DNA from: Methylomarinum vadi
GTDB lineage: Bacteria > Pseudomonadota > Gammaproteobacteria > Methylococcales > Methylomonadaceae
DNA: 64,000 bases
Direction of reading: 5' to 3'
Assembly: GCF_000733935.1 (NCBI RefSeq)
Contig: NZ_JPON01000001.1
Location: 620,001-684,000, forward strand
This document shows positions 55,784 through 64,000 of this stretch, piece after piece. The notes under the pieces are model-generated. The model saw only the letters and a list, made by a program, of their open reading frames with translations. It searched no databases and had not been told where the DNA came from. Both the position numbers and the translations under genes were made by a program. Position 1 is the stretch's first letter, and every line of letters starts with the position of its first letter.

Positions 55784-56195
55784 CCTATTTGCTGGACACC
55801 AATATTCTTTCGGAACCGGCAAGGAAAAAGCCCAATGACAACGTCATGCAACACTTTGCTGAAAAGGACGGCCAATATGCAACCGCCGCTATCGTCTGGC
55901 ATGAACTCTGTTATGGCTGCGAGTGTTTACCGGATTCCAAACGTAAATCGCAATTGCAATCCTATTTGGCGATGCTGGAAGAAAATGGCTTGATCATTCT
56001 GCCATACGATCAAGCCGCGGCGGAATGGTTTGCCGGCCAGCGGGCCGCTTTGAAATCTCAGGGTAACACACCGGCTTATGCCGATGGCGAATAGCCGCTA
56101 TAGCAGTAGTCAATCAGCTGACCCTAGTCACGCGTAATATTTGTGACTTTTTTGACTTTCAAGGGTTGGAACTAGCGAACTGGTTTGAAGAATAG
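55771..56195 (+). pseudogene. VapC-type PIN-domain toxin, frameshifted near the C-terminus
   Basis: The first 107 codons give a PIN-domain RNase: YLLDTNILSE with the first catalytic Asp, IVWHELCYGCE with the Glu, and YADGE. Then a one-base deletion (GAATAG at about 56088-56093) brings in a stop. In the next frame the expected end continues as IAAIAVVNQLTLVTRNICDFFDFQGLELANWFEE to a stop at 56195, including the last acidic cluster of the PIN site. The toxin is therefore probably inactive. Confidence 0.85.
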
Positions 56196-56407
56196 AGGCT
56201 CTCTAGGTTTTTTACGTGGTTTCCAGAATATGTGGTGGTACCTTGTGAAGCAATCGAATTATAGGATGTGATCGATGCAGGCAAATCCTAAATTGGAGTG
56301 GCGGGAGCATTTGAATAGAACCTTACGGTTTCAACACAATCCCGCTATGTAAAATTTCTCTAAAGCGGCCGCTGGAAAGGATTCATTTCAAATAAGCGAG
56401 CCATCAG

Positions 56408-56503
56408 GTTATCGACCCATAAGCGACGATCTCTTTAGTTTTGTTAATGTCCGCAAATTGATAATAAGCCGAAGTTAGGTTTGCAGAAGTAGGCTGGGTT
56501 GAA
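56408..56503 (+). repeat. accessory-region repeat, unit B
   Basis: Second unit of the repeat at 55249-55345. It runs directly into the REP-like palindrome left of the RAYT gene, which unit A lacks. Confidence 0.65.
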
Positions 56504-56520
56504 TGATAATGAAACCCAGC
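56493..56520 (+). repeat. REP-like palindrome left of the RAYT
   Basis: GCTGGGTT, 12-base loop, AACCCAGC, preceded by GTAG. Inverted relative to the copy at 57076-57102, as in a REP-RAYT-REP unit. Confidence 0.75.
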
Positions 56521-56537
56521 TTATGAATGAATAAATT

Positions 56538-57068
56538 ATGCGCACTTACATTCGTAGCCATGCAAAAGGCGGCGTTTATTTCTTTACCGTCAATCTTGCT
56601 CAACGAAAACAAAATGACTTGCTGGTTCGGCGTGTCGACGATTTACGCCAAGCATTTCGCTATACGAAACAACGCCATCCTCTGGTCATCGAAGCCATAG
56701 CAATATTACCGGAACATTTACATTGTATTTGGCGATTACCAGAAGGCGACGACGATTATCCGATGCGCTGGCGTTTGATCAAATCGCATTTTTCCAGGTC
56801 TATCGAGAAAGGCGAAAGAGTATCCGGCAGTCGATTGCGTAACAAAGAACGCGGCCTATGGCAACGCCGTTATTGGGAGCACCAAATCCGCGATGATAGA
56901 GATTTTCAGCGGCATTTTGAATATATTCGTTACAATCCAGTAAAACATGGGCTTGTAACGAAAGTGAAGGAATGGCCTTTTTCATCCTTTCATCGTTGGG
57001 TTAAATTAGGGATTTACAGTGAAGATTGGGCTGCCGCACCGGACTTAATCGAACAGGATTGGGAATAA
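56538..57068 (+). CDS. REP-associated tyrosine transposase (RAYT)
   Basis: A 176-aa HUH enzyme of the TnpA_REP type: HAKGGVYFFTVNLAQRK at the start, HLHCIW in LPEHLHCIWRLPEGD as the HUH motif, RWRLIKSHFSR and the Tyr region FEYIRYNPVKHGLVTKVKEWPFSSFHRWV. RAYTs are domesticated transposases that mobilise or maintain REP palindromes. The gene is flanked by inverted REP-like palindromes. Confidence 0.9.
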   Translation: MRTYIRSHAKGGVYFFTVNLAQRKQNDLLVRRVDDLRQAFRYTKQRHPLVIEAIAILPEHLHCIWRLPEGDDDYPMRWRLIKSHFSRSIEKGERVSGSRLRNKERGLWQRRYWEHQIRDDRDFQRHFEYIRYNPVKHGLVTKVKEWPFSSFHRWVKLGIYSEDWAAAPDLIEQDWE

Positions 57069-57075
57069 TTGTAAT

Positions 57076-57102
57076 GCTGGGTTTCTCGTTGTTCAACCCA
57101 GC
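57076..57102 (-). repeat. REP-like palindrome right of the RAYT
   Basis: GCTGGGTT, 11-base loop, AACCCAGC, followed by CTAC. Reverse complement arrangement of the left copy. Confidence 0.75.
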
Positions 57103-57252
57103 CTACGGCCCTCACCTAACAATGCAAATTCACGCGGACAAATTTCCGCGACGTTCGTTTGTGGCAAATGCCACAAGCTTCTCGTTGCTCCAATTTGCCG
57201 GTGATTTGTGGAGCTACCTTGAATATCATGGAAGCCGTGCTATCATGATCCC

Positions 57253-57546
57253 ATGATTGTATCGTTCAATGATAAGGCGACAGAAGATATATTTAATGGG
57301 GTCAATTCCAAATTGGCACGAAAGGCTTGCCCACAAACTCTATGGCGAATTGCAGCAAGGAAATTAGATCAATTAGACTCTGTTCAATCCCTAGAAGAAT
57401 TGAAAGTTCCTCCTGGGAACCGGTTAGAAAGTCTTTTGGGAAACAGAGCTGGTTCGTACAGTATTCGTATCAATGAACAATATAGAATTTGTTTTTCATG
57501 GGAAGAATTAGGCCCAGCAAATGTAGAAATAACTGATTATCACTAG
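57253..57546 (+). CDS. higB: HigB-type (RelE superfamily) toxin
   Basis: A 97-aa ribosome-dependent mRNA interferase of the HigB/GraT group: IVSFNDKATEDIFNGVNSKLARKACPQTLWRIAARKLDQLDSV, then LKVPPGNRLESLLGNRAGSYSIRINEQYRICFSWE. Toxin-first order, typical for higBA. Confidence 0.92.
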   Translation: MIVSFNDKATEDIFNGVNSKLARKACPQTLWRIAARKLDQLDSVQSLEELKVPPGNRLESLLGNRAGSYSIRINEQYRICFSWEELGPANVEITDYH

Positions 57547-57557
57547 AGGCAAATATT

Positions 57558-57872
57558 ATGAGAGTCCCAACCCATAGAGAACCAACTCATCCTGGAGAAA
57601 TGCTCCGTGAAGAATTTCTTGTTCCTATGGAAATTACGCAGCGTGAACTTGCAGAGGCGATTCATGTTCCCTATCAACGCATCAATGAGTTAGTTAATCA
57701 AAAACGAGGGGTTACCCCAAGTACAGCTTTGCGGCTAGGGAAGTTTTTTGGAGTCTCGCCTGATTTTTGGCTAAATCTGCAAATGAGGTGGGAGCTGTAT
57801 AAAGCGCAAAGTATTGAAAAAAAAGAAATTGAGTCAATACAAGATTATAAGCACGTACAAAAAATGGCATGA
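57558..57872 (+). CDS. higA: HigA-type antitoxin
   Basis: A 104-aa helix-turn-helix protein: PTHPGEMLREEFLVPMEITQRELAEAIHVPYQRINELVNQKRGVTPSTALRLGKFFGVSPDFWLNLQMRWEL. It sits 11 bases after higB and is expected to bind the toxin and repress the operon. Confidence 0.93.
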   Translation: MRVPTHREPTHPGEMLREEFLVPMEITQRELAEAIHVPYQRINELVNQKRGVTPSTALRLGKFFGVSPDFWLNLQMRWELYKAQSIEKKEIESIQDYKHVQKMA

Positions 57873-58074
57873 CCATAAAATTCGCTTGACCCGCTAACGC
57901 GGGCCGGTGATTTTGGCGTTATGCGACTGGTTTCGGTTTTATTGCAGTCATACATTGAAATCTTTGAATGTCGCAAAGTGGCCGAAACCAGTTACTCAAA
58001 AAATGGTACGATGTGATTGTGATCTAATTAAAAATTGCCAGATCGGGTCTGTGTCGCTACACATTAGCAAAGGT

Positions 58075-58785
58075 TTATTGTTTCCATAAACAGTTGCCGC
58101 TGATCTTTTCCAGCAGTTGTAAGTGATTTTCATGAGCTTGCAATTCCTCCTCGCTGCATTGAATCACTTTCAATTTTGGTCTATCGGCAGATAAACGAAC
58201 AATTTGTTGAGCGCTTTGGGGTCCGCCGATTTCCTCTTCCTCCAATAACGACGCCTGGCCGCCGGTCATCAATAAATAGACATCGGCCAGAATCTCGGCG
58301 TCGAGCAAAGCCCCGTGCAGTTCCCGGTGGCTGTTATCGATGCCATAGCGTTTACACAAGGCGTCCAGGGTGTTACGGGCTCCGGGATGCTTTTTACGCG
58401 CGTACTCCAAGGTATCGAACACTCCGCTGATTGTCTCGACCCGCCGCTCTTCCCCATCCAGAAGGGAAAGTTCGTGATTCAGGAAACCGACGTCGAAGGG
58501 GGCATTGTGGATGACCAGTTCGGCGCCGCGGGTGAATTCGATATAATCCTCGACAATATCGGCAAAACGCGGTTTGTCTTGCAGAAACTCATTGGTAATA
58601 CCATGAACTTCTATCGCCCCGTCATCGATGATACGATCGGGATTGATATAGACGTGAAACCGGTTATTCGTCGGCCGTCGGTTAATCAATTCCACGCAAC
58701 CGATTTCGATAATCCGGTGCCCTTCCTTGGGGTTCAGGCCCGTGGTTTCGGTATCGAGTACAACTTGTCTGTTTTTCGCTTTCAT
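58075..58785 (-). CDS. dnaQ: DNA polymerase III epsilon subunit (3'-5' proofreading exonuclease)
   Basis: A 236-aa DEDDh exonuclease. ExoI VVLDTETTGLNPKEGHRIIEIG, ExoII VIHNAPFDVGFLNHEL and ExoIII HGALLDAEILADVY with the catalytic His are all present, followed by a C-terminal alpha-subunit-binding tail. The Met of MKAKNRQVV is chosen; longer frames overlap gltA. Confidence 0.94.
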   Translation of the reverse strand: MKAKNRQVVLDTETTGLNPKEGHRIIEIGCVELINRRPTNNRFHVYINPDRIIDDGAIEVHGITNEFLQDKPRFADIVEDYIEFTRGAELVIHNAPFDVGFLNHELSLLDGEERRVETISGVFDTLEYARKKHPGARNTLDALCKRYGIDNSHRELHGALLDAEILADVYLLMTGGQASLLEEEEIGGPQSAQQIVRLSADRPKLKVIQCSEEELQAHENHLQLLEKISGNCLWKQ

Positions 58786-58789
58786 GAAC

Positions 58790-60088
58790 TCATCTGTTGG
58801 CAATCGGTACGACATCGCGTTTCGGCGCACCCTTATAGATTTGTCTGGGACGACCTATTTTTTGTTCGCTGTCGGTAATCATTTCGTCCCATTGCGCGAT
58901 CCAACCGACGGAGCGGGCCATGGCGAAGATGGCCGTGAACATTTCGGTGGGAATGCCCAAGGCGCGCAATACGATACCGGAATAGAAATCGACATTCGGA
59001 TACAATTTTTTCTTGATGAAATATTCATCTTCCAGGGCTATCTTTTCCAACTGCATCGCCAGCTTGAACAATTTATCGTCGTGTAAGCCCAAGGCATCCA
59101 GCACTTCATGGCAGGTTTGCCGCATCAAAATCGCCCTGGGGTCGAAATTTTTATAAACTCTGTGGCCGAAGCCCATCAGTTTAAAGGAATCCTCCTTGTC
59201 TTTCGCTCTTTTGATATATTGATTGATGCGCGACACATTGTCTATCTCCTCCAGCATCACCAATACCGCTTCGTTGGCGCCGCCATGCGCGGCGCCCCAG
59301 AGGCAAGCGATGCCGGCCGCGACGCAGGCGTAGGGATTGGCGCCGCTGGAACCGGCCAAGCGCACCGTCGAGGTAGAGGCATTCTGTTCATGATCGGCAT
59401 GCAGGATCAAAATGCGGTCCAAAGCCCGGGTCAAAACCGGATTCGAAACATACTCCTCGCATGGCGTCCCGTGCAGCATGCGCAAAAAGTTTTCGCTGTA
59501 ACCGACGGTATTTTTCGGAAACATGTATGGGAGCCCGGTACTGTATTTATGACACATCGCCACGATCGTCGGCATCTTCGCGATCAAGCGTATCGCCGAC
59601 AATTTTCGAAACTCCTCGCACTCCACGTCCATCGATTCGTGATAAAAGGCGGACATGGCGCCAATGACGCCGACCAAAATCGCCATAGGATGGGCGTCAC
59701 GACGGAAACCGTTGAAGAAACTGGTCAGTTGTTGATGCACCAATGTATGGTTGGTGATCAGGCTGACGAATTCTTTCATTTCCCGGGGATGCGGTAATTC
59801 GCCGTTCAACAACAGATAACAGACTTCCAGGAAATCGCATTTTTCCGCCAATTGTTCGATCGGATAGCCCCGATACAGCAAAATTCCTTGCTCGCCGTCA
59901 ATGAAGGTGATTTTAGAACTGCAACTGGCGGTCGAGGTAAACCCCGGATCATAGGTAAACATGCCGGTTTGTTTATGCAATGTTCTGATATCAACCGCAT
60001 CGGGCCCGATAGTTCCTGACACTACCGGCATTTCACACAGTTTGTTATCGCCGTTCAAGGATAAGACTGCTGTTTTATCATCGCTCAT
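58790..60088 (-). CDS. gltA: citrate synthase
   Basis: First step of the citric acid cycle. The 432-aa protein of the hexameric gram-negative type has [33 protein letters not shown], the active-site [59 protein letters not shown] and the C-terminal [11 protein letters not shown]. It precedes dnaQ on the same strand. Confidence 0.96.
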   Translation of the reverse strand: MSDDKTAVLSLNGDNKLCEMPVVSGTIGPDAVDIRTLHKQTGMFTYDPGFTSTASCSSKITFIDGEQGILLYRGYPIEQLAEKCDFLEVCYLLLNGELPHPREMKEFVSLITNHTLVHQQLTSFFNGFRRDAHPMAILVGVIGAMSAFYHESMDVECEEFRKLSAIRLIAKMPTIVAMCHKYSTGLPYMFPKNTVGYSENFLRMLHGTPCEEYVSNPVLTRALDRILILHADHEQNASTSTVRLAGSSGANPYACVAAGIACLWGAAHGGANEAVLVMLEEIDNVSRINQYIKRAKDKEDSFKLMGFGHRVYKNFDPRAILMRQTCHEVLDALGLHDDKLFKLAMQLEKIALEDEYFIKKKLYPNVDFYSGIVLRALGIPTEMFTAIFAMARSVGWIAQWDEMITDSEQKIGRPRQIYKGAPKRDVVPIANR

Positions 60089-60239
60089 GGCTAAATCCCT
60101 TCTTGGTTAAATAGTTTAGAGACATATTAATATGCTAATGCAATTACCGAGCCAGCTGTTTTGACAGCATTTGTTCCCCGATTTGATGATTGAAGTGACT
60201 CTTTTTGGTGCGCCCCTTTTAAATCGGCACATCTTCGGT

Positions 60240-61277
60240 TCACGTATTATTGTAATCCTTGATGAGCCGTTCCGATACTCTCCGATAGGAGCTGTTATGC
60301 CATTTTACCCATAGATTCGTGGCAAAATAACCGCAAGGCATTTCCGGCCCTTGTTCCAGATAGGGTATTTCGGGAAAGGTTTTTTGCGCATGACGATGGT
60401 GACCGATATGTTTGGACAACCCGACCAGTGCATATTGCGTCAACCAGGAACGGTTGACCCAAGCCAGTTCTTGTTTGCCCTGTCGCTGATTCAGACCCCA
60501 ATGCTGAAAATAATTGATGGTCTCCAACAAGCGAACCGCGGCCAGAGCCTGATAAAGAAAGATGAAGGCCGCCACCCAACCGAATATATAAACAATTGCG
60601 GCCACGAATAAAATTTCGATCAGAACGCCCTGCAAGACCCGATGCCGGAACCATAGCCAGCGTGATTTACCGCCATCGAGCAGACCCAGCCGTTTTGTTT
60701 CATAACGCCAGGCATAGCAAAAGTTTTCCCGGACCACTCGCTTCCAATAGCTGTCGAAACTTTCTCCCCGTCTGGCGGTAACAATGTCATCCGGCGTTGC
60801 CACTTGTTGATGGTGGCCATGTAAATGGGCGATGACGAAATGATCGTAACACACCGTGTAAAGCAACAGATGCCCCAACAGGCGCATCGCTTGTTGCCGG
60901 CGATGGATCAATTCATGGGCGACGATGATGGCCGAGCTGCCGGAACTAGTCCCGACCAGAATGCGTAGAACGATCAGGTTGACGATACTAACGACCGCAT
61001 CATCCAACGAGTACCATTGCAACCGCTCCGCATAAAACAGCAGCAGCACGATGTTGACGAATTGGATCAGCGCCAACAGCACCAGCATTAAGTCGAAAAG
61101 GCCATGGTGCCGCATGGCGTGATCATGGCCCGACCGCAATTTAGGACTAAATAAATCGGCCAGGCAAAGCAACCACAACGGCATCGTCCATAATAAGGCG
61201 TTTGCAATACCGTGCGGGCCGTGATAAAGAAACAGCAGCACACAAAGAGGAAAAACGAAACTGAACAAATATTTCAT
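60240..61277 (-). CDS. AlkB-like membrane diiron enzyme (hydroxylase or desaturase)
   Basis: A 345-aa integral membrane protein with the eight-histidine pattern of the alkane-monooxygenase/desaturase superfamily: HELIHRR, HLHGHHQQVATPDD, NYFQHWG and HIGHHRH. Six hydrophobic segments fit that fold. The PDD after the second box and the NYFQHWG element match AlkB more than fatty-acid desaturases. The neighbours (a large diiron-type protein and a carbamoyltransferase) suggest that it hydroxylates a biosynthetic intermediate rather than growth alkanes. The substrate is unknown. Confidence 0.82.
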   Translation of the reverse strand: MKYLFSFVFPLCVLLFLYHGPHGIANALLWTMPLWLLCLADLFSPKLRSGHDHAMRHHGLFDLMLVLLALIQFVNIVLLLFYAERLQWYSLDDAVVSIVNLIVLRILVGTSSGSSAIIVAHELIHRRQQAMRLLGHLLLYTVCYDHFVIAHLHGHHQQVATPDDIVTARRGESFDSYWKRVVRENFCYAWRYETKRLGLLDGGKSRWLWFRHRVLQGVLIEILFVAAIVYIFGWVAAFIFLYQALAAVRLLETINYFQHWGLNQRQGKQELAWVNRSWLTQYALVGLSKHIGHHRHAQKTFPEIPYLEQGPEMPCGYFATNLWVKWHNSSYRRVSERLIKDYNNT

Positions 61278-61290
61278 GGTTTCAGACTTT

Positions 61291-63435
61291 CTATTTATTG
61301 TTGTTATCTGAATGGGCGGTTAGGCGAAAAAATAATTTATTTCGCATATACACCATCGGCACCGCCAATTTGAAACGCCAGCATACCATTTTCAGCGAAC
61401 AGTAGCCGATGTGGATTCTACGCCAATGTTGCTGCATCGCTCGCTCTCCCTGAGCGGCAAGCACCTCGTCCAAGTAGCATTGTATGGCCCGTTTCGCTTG
61501 GGCCGCGTGGCCGTCGGCAAAATTGTCGATCGTGATATGCAGGCGCGCGATAGTCGAGTCGATTTGCCAATAATCCAGTTCATCGACCATATGCATATAA
61601 ACATTGCCCAGTCCGCTCAATTCTATGGCCAAGTTCAAGCCCAACAACTCCGGCAAATAGCGTTGCGGGTAATTGGCCAGGCTCAGCATAAAAACCGGTA
61701 AATCGAAGGCACCGTCGACAAAGCGCTGCCGTTCGCTGAAGTCTTTGCTATGTATCGGCGGCATATCCAGTCCCAACTGTTGCATGAGTTTACGAAAAAC
61801 GACCGGATGGCTTTGTTCCATTTTGCCGTTGCCCAACTCATCGGCATAAATACGAAACAAAATAGCGCTTATCTCGGGATAGCGATATTTCAGCCACTGG
61901 CAGTGTTGCAACCAGGCGCCATCGATTAACACCGTCGGCGCAAATTGCTCCAGCCCCCAGACATAAGCTTGCCTTGAAATTTTCGGTTTTCCGGTTAACG
62001 GTTGATACGCGGCCATTTCACGCCGATAAAGGGTCTGTAAATAATGCTCGAACGCCTCATGGGTATAAATCTTAATGGGCGAATCGGCGAGTATTTTGCA
62101 CACGGCAAGTTGCCGTTTGAGTTTGAGTTTGGTTTCGGCCTGAGGCAATACTTCGGGATAACGCTCTGAGTTGATCAAATAATAAAACAACTGGCGGTTG
62201 GAAAGTCGCTCAAAACGGCTTTCCGGAACCGGACTCTTATTCACCTGAAAACAGAAACTCCCGCTTGTTGGCGTAGCCAAGCCGATTTTCGGCTGGCTTT
62301 GCGCACCACTGCATAGCCAGTTTCGGACAATAGCCACTTCGTCCGGTTGTAAAATGCCGAACATCGGCCCTTCAAAGCTAAACAGACGCAACAGTCTACT
62401 CTTTTCCGGACTGTCGATATCGACATAGGGAGATTGGCGTAACGCCGTCAAAAATGCCTCACCGTTTGTCGACAACCGGTCAAACCAGTCGTCCAGACTG
62501 CGCCCCGCCAAAACGATTCGGCCATGATGCCCTGTTGCCGCCGCTGCCTTGCGCTGAAGCAGCTTCAGCATCGCCTGTGCCGGAGACATGTGCTGGGTTA
62601 ATTTATCGTGAAGCTGCGCGGTCGTTTTACTGAATAGGTATTGGTACAACCAAAAACCGGATTGAATCCGTTTCCAGCGCCGCTCTCTTTGCACCGAGTT
62701 ATCTTGCAGATATTGCTCGATCGATTTTTCGATCAGATCCGTTTGCCGTGCCAACAGCTCCCGACGTTGAGAAAAAAAATCGATATTTTGTACCTTTCCG
62801 GGAAAATAATGTTCGCATAAGGTGTGAGAGCGACAAAATGCCAAGGTAAATCCCAGAATTTCCGCCGACATAGACCGAGGCATGTAGGCCAAAGCCAGTT
62901 GTACCGCGGCAAAGTCGAACACGCCGTCCAATAAACCGTCCTTTCCGCAGTAACTTTTTGCATAAATGGGAGGCGAAGCAATGCCAAAGCGCGCCAGCAG
63001 GTTCCGGTAGGAGCCGGCATAATCGGCTTCGTGAAAGGCCAAATAGACCCGAAACAACGCGGCGCATAACGCTTCCTGGTTACTGGCGGCGATATAAATA
63101 TCCTGCAGCCAGCAAGGTTCGGTCAGAATCAACGGAGCCGACAGTCTCAGGGCTTCCTTGAATTTATCCGTGCCGGTCAACACGCAATCGGAAGACTTCG
63201 TAACATGCAATGACGCAATCGCCGTCGGGCAATACGGTTTGAATTGCGGCAGAAAATAACGCTCGGCTTCATCAAGATAATGTCGTAAATAGGCCTGAGC
63301 CAGGCTGCAATTGTCATGATATTCATGAAAATGCAACAGACGGTAAAACACCTCCCTGCCCGTAACAGCAATTTTCCCGGAATCGGGACATTCCTTCGCA
63401 GACAGCGATGTGGCGGCAGAGGGCATCTTACTCAT
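61291..63435 (-). CDS. large protein with haem-oxygenase-like diiron oxidase (HDO) domain, duplicated
   Basis: 714 aa. The C-terminal half (about 430-700) has the HDO pattern: YADELGNGKMEQSHPVVFRKLMQQLGL, FVDGAFDLPVFMLSLANYPQRYLPELLGLNLAIELSGLG and LHITIDNFADGHAAQAKRAI, where Glu, His and Asp residues can bind two irons. The first half (about 95-250) repeats the layout in altered form (FRVYLAFHEADYAGSYRNLLARFGI, LLDGVFDFAAVQLALAYMPRSMSAEILGFTLAF) with ligands apparently degenerate. It lies between AlkB-like and carbamoyltransferase genes, with short gaps. Confidence 0.75.
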   Translation of the reverse strand: MSKMPSAATSLSAKECPDSGKIAVTGREVFYRLLHFHEYHDNCSLAQAYLRHYLDEAERYFLPQFKPYCPTAIASLHVTKSSDCVLTGTDKFKEALRLSAPLILTEPCWLQDIYIAASNQEALCAALFRVYLAFHEADYAGSYRNLLARFGIASPPIYAKSYCGKDGLLDGVFDFAAVQLALAYMPRSMSAEILGFTLAFCRSHTLCEHYFPGKVQNIDFFSQRRELLARQTDLIEKSIEQYLQDNSVQRERRWKRIQSGFWLYQYLFSKTTAQLHDKLTQHMSPAQAMLKLLQRKAAAATGHHGRIVLAGRSLDDWFDRLSTNGEAFLTALRQSPYVDIDSPEKSRLLRLFSFEGPMFGILQPDEVAIVRNWLCSGAQSQPKIGLATPTSGSFCFQVNKSPVPESRFERLSNRQLFYYLINSERYPEVLPQAETKLKLKRQLAVCKILADSPIKIYTHEAFEHYLQTLYRREMAAYQPLTGKPKISRQAYVWGLEQFAPTVLIDGAWLQHCQWLKYRYPEISAILFRIYADELGNGKMEQSHPVVFRKLMQQLGLDMPPIHSKDFSERQRFVDGAFDLPVFMLSLANYPQRYLPELLGLNLAIELSGLGNVYMHMVDELDYWQIDSTIARLHITIDNFADGHAAQAKRAIQCYLDEVLAAQGERAMQQHWRRIHIGYCSLKMVCWRFKLAVPMVYMRNKLFFRLTAHSDNNNK

Positions 63436-64000
63436 GTCGGAGCTTGCTAATCAGATAATCGTTGATCACCAAATGGTCGAGACCGCTGGTTAAAAACACC
63501 GCAAGCGCATCTTCCAGCGTGTGCACCATCGGTTTACCCATGACATTGAAGCTGGTATTCAGCAACGCCGGGACGCCACTGATCCGGTGAAATTGTTCGA
63601 TCAAGTGGTAAAAACGCGGATTAAACTCCCTAGTAACCGTTTGCAAGCGTCCGGTTCCGTCGACATGACAAACCGCCGCCAGCCGATCGCGCCGCTCCGC
63701 CTTGATCCGCAACGTTTTGTCCATGTAGGGAGAAGACTGGTGATTTTCGAAATATTTCTCGGCGTATTCGGCCAAAATGGATGGCGCGAAAGGCCGGAAT
63801 CGTTCCCGAAACTTGATCTCGGCATTGATCCGGTCTTTGGTTGCAGCGTGTCGCGGATCGGCCAGGATCGAGCGATTGCCCAACGCCCGCGGGCCGAATT
63901 CCGCCCTACCCTGTACCCAGGCGACCAAAGCTCCGTCCGCCAACAATTGCGCGGTCGTTTCGCAAATCCGCCCCGGCAAATGACTAATCTTTAATCCCCC
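63428..64000 (-). CDS. NodU/CmcH-family carbamoyltransferase, C-terminal part
   Basis: The frame stays open to the window end, so the 5' part lies outside. The visible 190 residues carry the C-terminal domain: GRAEFGPRALGNRSILADPR, RFRPFAPSILAEY and VPALLNTSFNVMGKPMVHTLEDAL, typical of O-carbamoyltransferases such as NodU, CmcH and TobZ. These enzymes transfer carbamoyl from carbamoyl-phosphate via carbamoyl-adenylate to natural products. It overlaps the HDO gene by 8 bases, so the two are cotranscribed. Confidence 0.88.
   Translation of the reverse strand, partial: GGLKISHLPGRICETTAQLLADGALVAWVQGRAEFGPRALGNRSILADPRHAATKDRINAEIKFRERFRPFAPSILAEYAEKYFENHQSSPYMDKTLRIKAERRDRLAAVCHVDGTGRLQTVTREFNPRFYHLIEQFHRISGVPALLNTSFNVMGKPMVHTLEDALAVFLTSGLDHLVINDYLISKLRHE

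Larger units (their letters stand above)
56196..56537. other. intergenic region before the RAYT gene
   Basis: It holds repeat unit B (56408-56503) and the left REP-like palindrome (56493-56520). The rest (56196-56400) shows no gene. Confidence 0.5.

Noticed and set aside
57103-57930. Integron attC-like sites around higBA (ACCTAAC left, GCGTTATGC right)
   Set aside because: The right side does not fit the GTTRRRY core, there is no integrase gene, and no second cassette is present.

Overview
The window looks like chromosome of a free-living, nitrogen-fixing gammaproteobacterium. Gene content and neighbourhoods (Azotobacter-type accessory nif order nifV-cysE-nifW-nifZ-nifM-clpX, an nifENX block with ferredoxins, a mod operon containing a porin, proteobacterial gltA and dnaQ) fit a methanotroph of the order Methylococcales, but no methane oxidation gene is present here, so the genus is an inference. 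nifHDK, nifB and nifA are outside the window.

Layout. 1-650: 3' end of a CobW-type GTPase gene. 985-7925: mobile and foreign DNA, made of a defective Tn3-type resolvase/transposase pair, a remnant of a stress-resistance island (truncated DegP, FtsH, thioredoxin 2, tail of a P-type H+-ATPase) and an IS1380-family element. 8.2-11.1 kb: inorganic-carbon cluster (membrane protein, beta carbonic anhydrase, SulP transporter). 11.3-13.3 kb: DUF2490 protein and MlaA lipoprotein. 13.6-24.3 kb: first nif operon (nifV, small ORF, cysE, TPR-like gene, small membrane ORF, nifW, nifZ, nifM, clpX, a glutaredoxin-BolA fusion, nifF, rseC-like and two unknown genes). 24.4-28.5 kb: oppositely oriented operon with two unknown genes, rhodanese, ankyrin protein, NafY-like protein, ClpP and a GNAT enzyme. 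31.2-36.2 kb: ModE-boxed modE-modA-modB-porin-modC. 36.2-41.8 kb: secreted proteins, IS1182- and IS200-type elements and an AT-rich pair of unknown genes. 41.9-50.9 kb: operon read right to left, nifE-nifN-nifX-DUF269-CCE_0567-fdxB-2Fe2S ferredoxin-TPR-unknown-DUF364-unknown-glcF. 51-57.9 kb: accessory DNA with an IS, a MESH1-type HD protein, two toxin-antitoxin modules and a RAYT flanked by REP-like palindromes. 58-60.1 kb: dnaQ and gltA. 60.2-64 kb: an AlkB-like membrane diiron enzyme, a large haem-oxygenase-like protein and a NodU/CmcH-type carbamoyltransferase, possibly a natural-product pathway.

How it fits together. Three nif transcription units carry readable NifA upstream sites (TGT-N10-ACA) and -24/-12 sigma-54 promoters. 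Their products make homocitrate (NifV), supply cysteine (CysE), build or carry FeMo-cofactor (NifE, NifN, NifX, NafY), mature nitrogenase (NifW, NifZ, NifM), feed electrons (NifF, FdxB, 2Fe-2S ferredoxin) and bring molybdate in (Mod). Two of these genes are interrupted: nifW by a 2.43-kb IS91/ISSod25-like element and nifN by a 592-bp IS200-like element. Removing either element on paper restores an open frame, so the losses look recent. Since NifN is normally indispensable for FeMo-cofactor synthesis, this strain may no longer fix nitrogen unless it has a second copy. The IS91-type element is present twice in direct orientation, flanking about 9.3 kb of nif genes, and its integrase gene carries an A8 run where a -1 frameshift would give a full-length enzyme.
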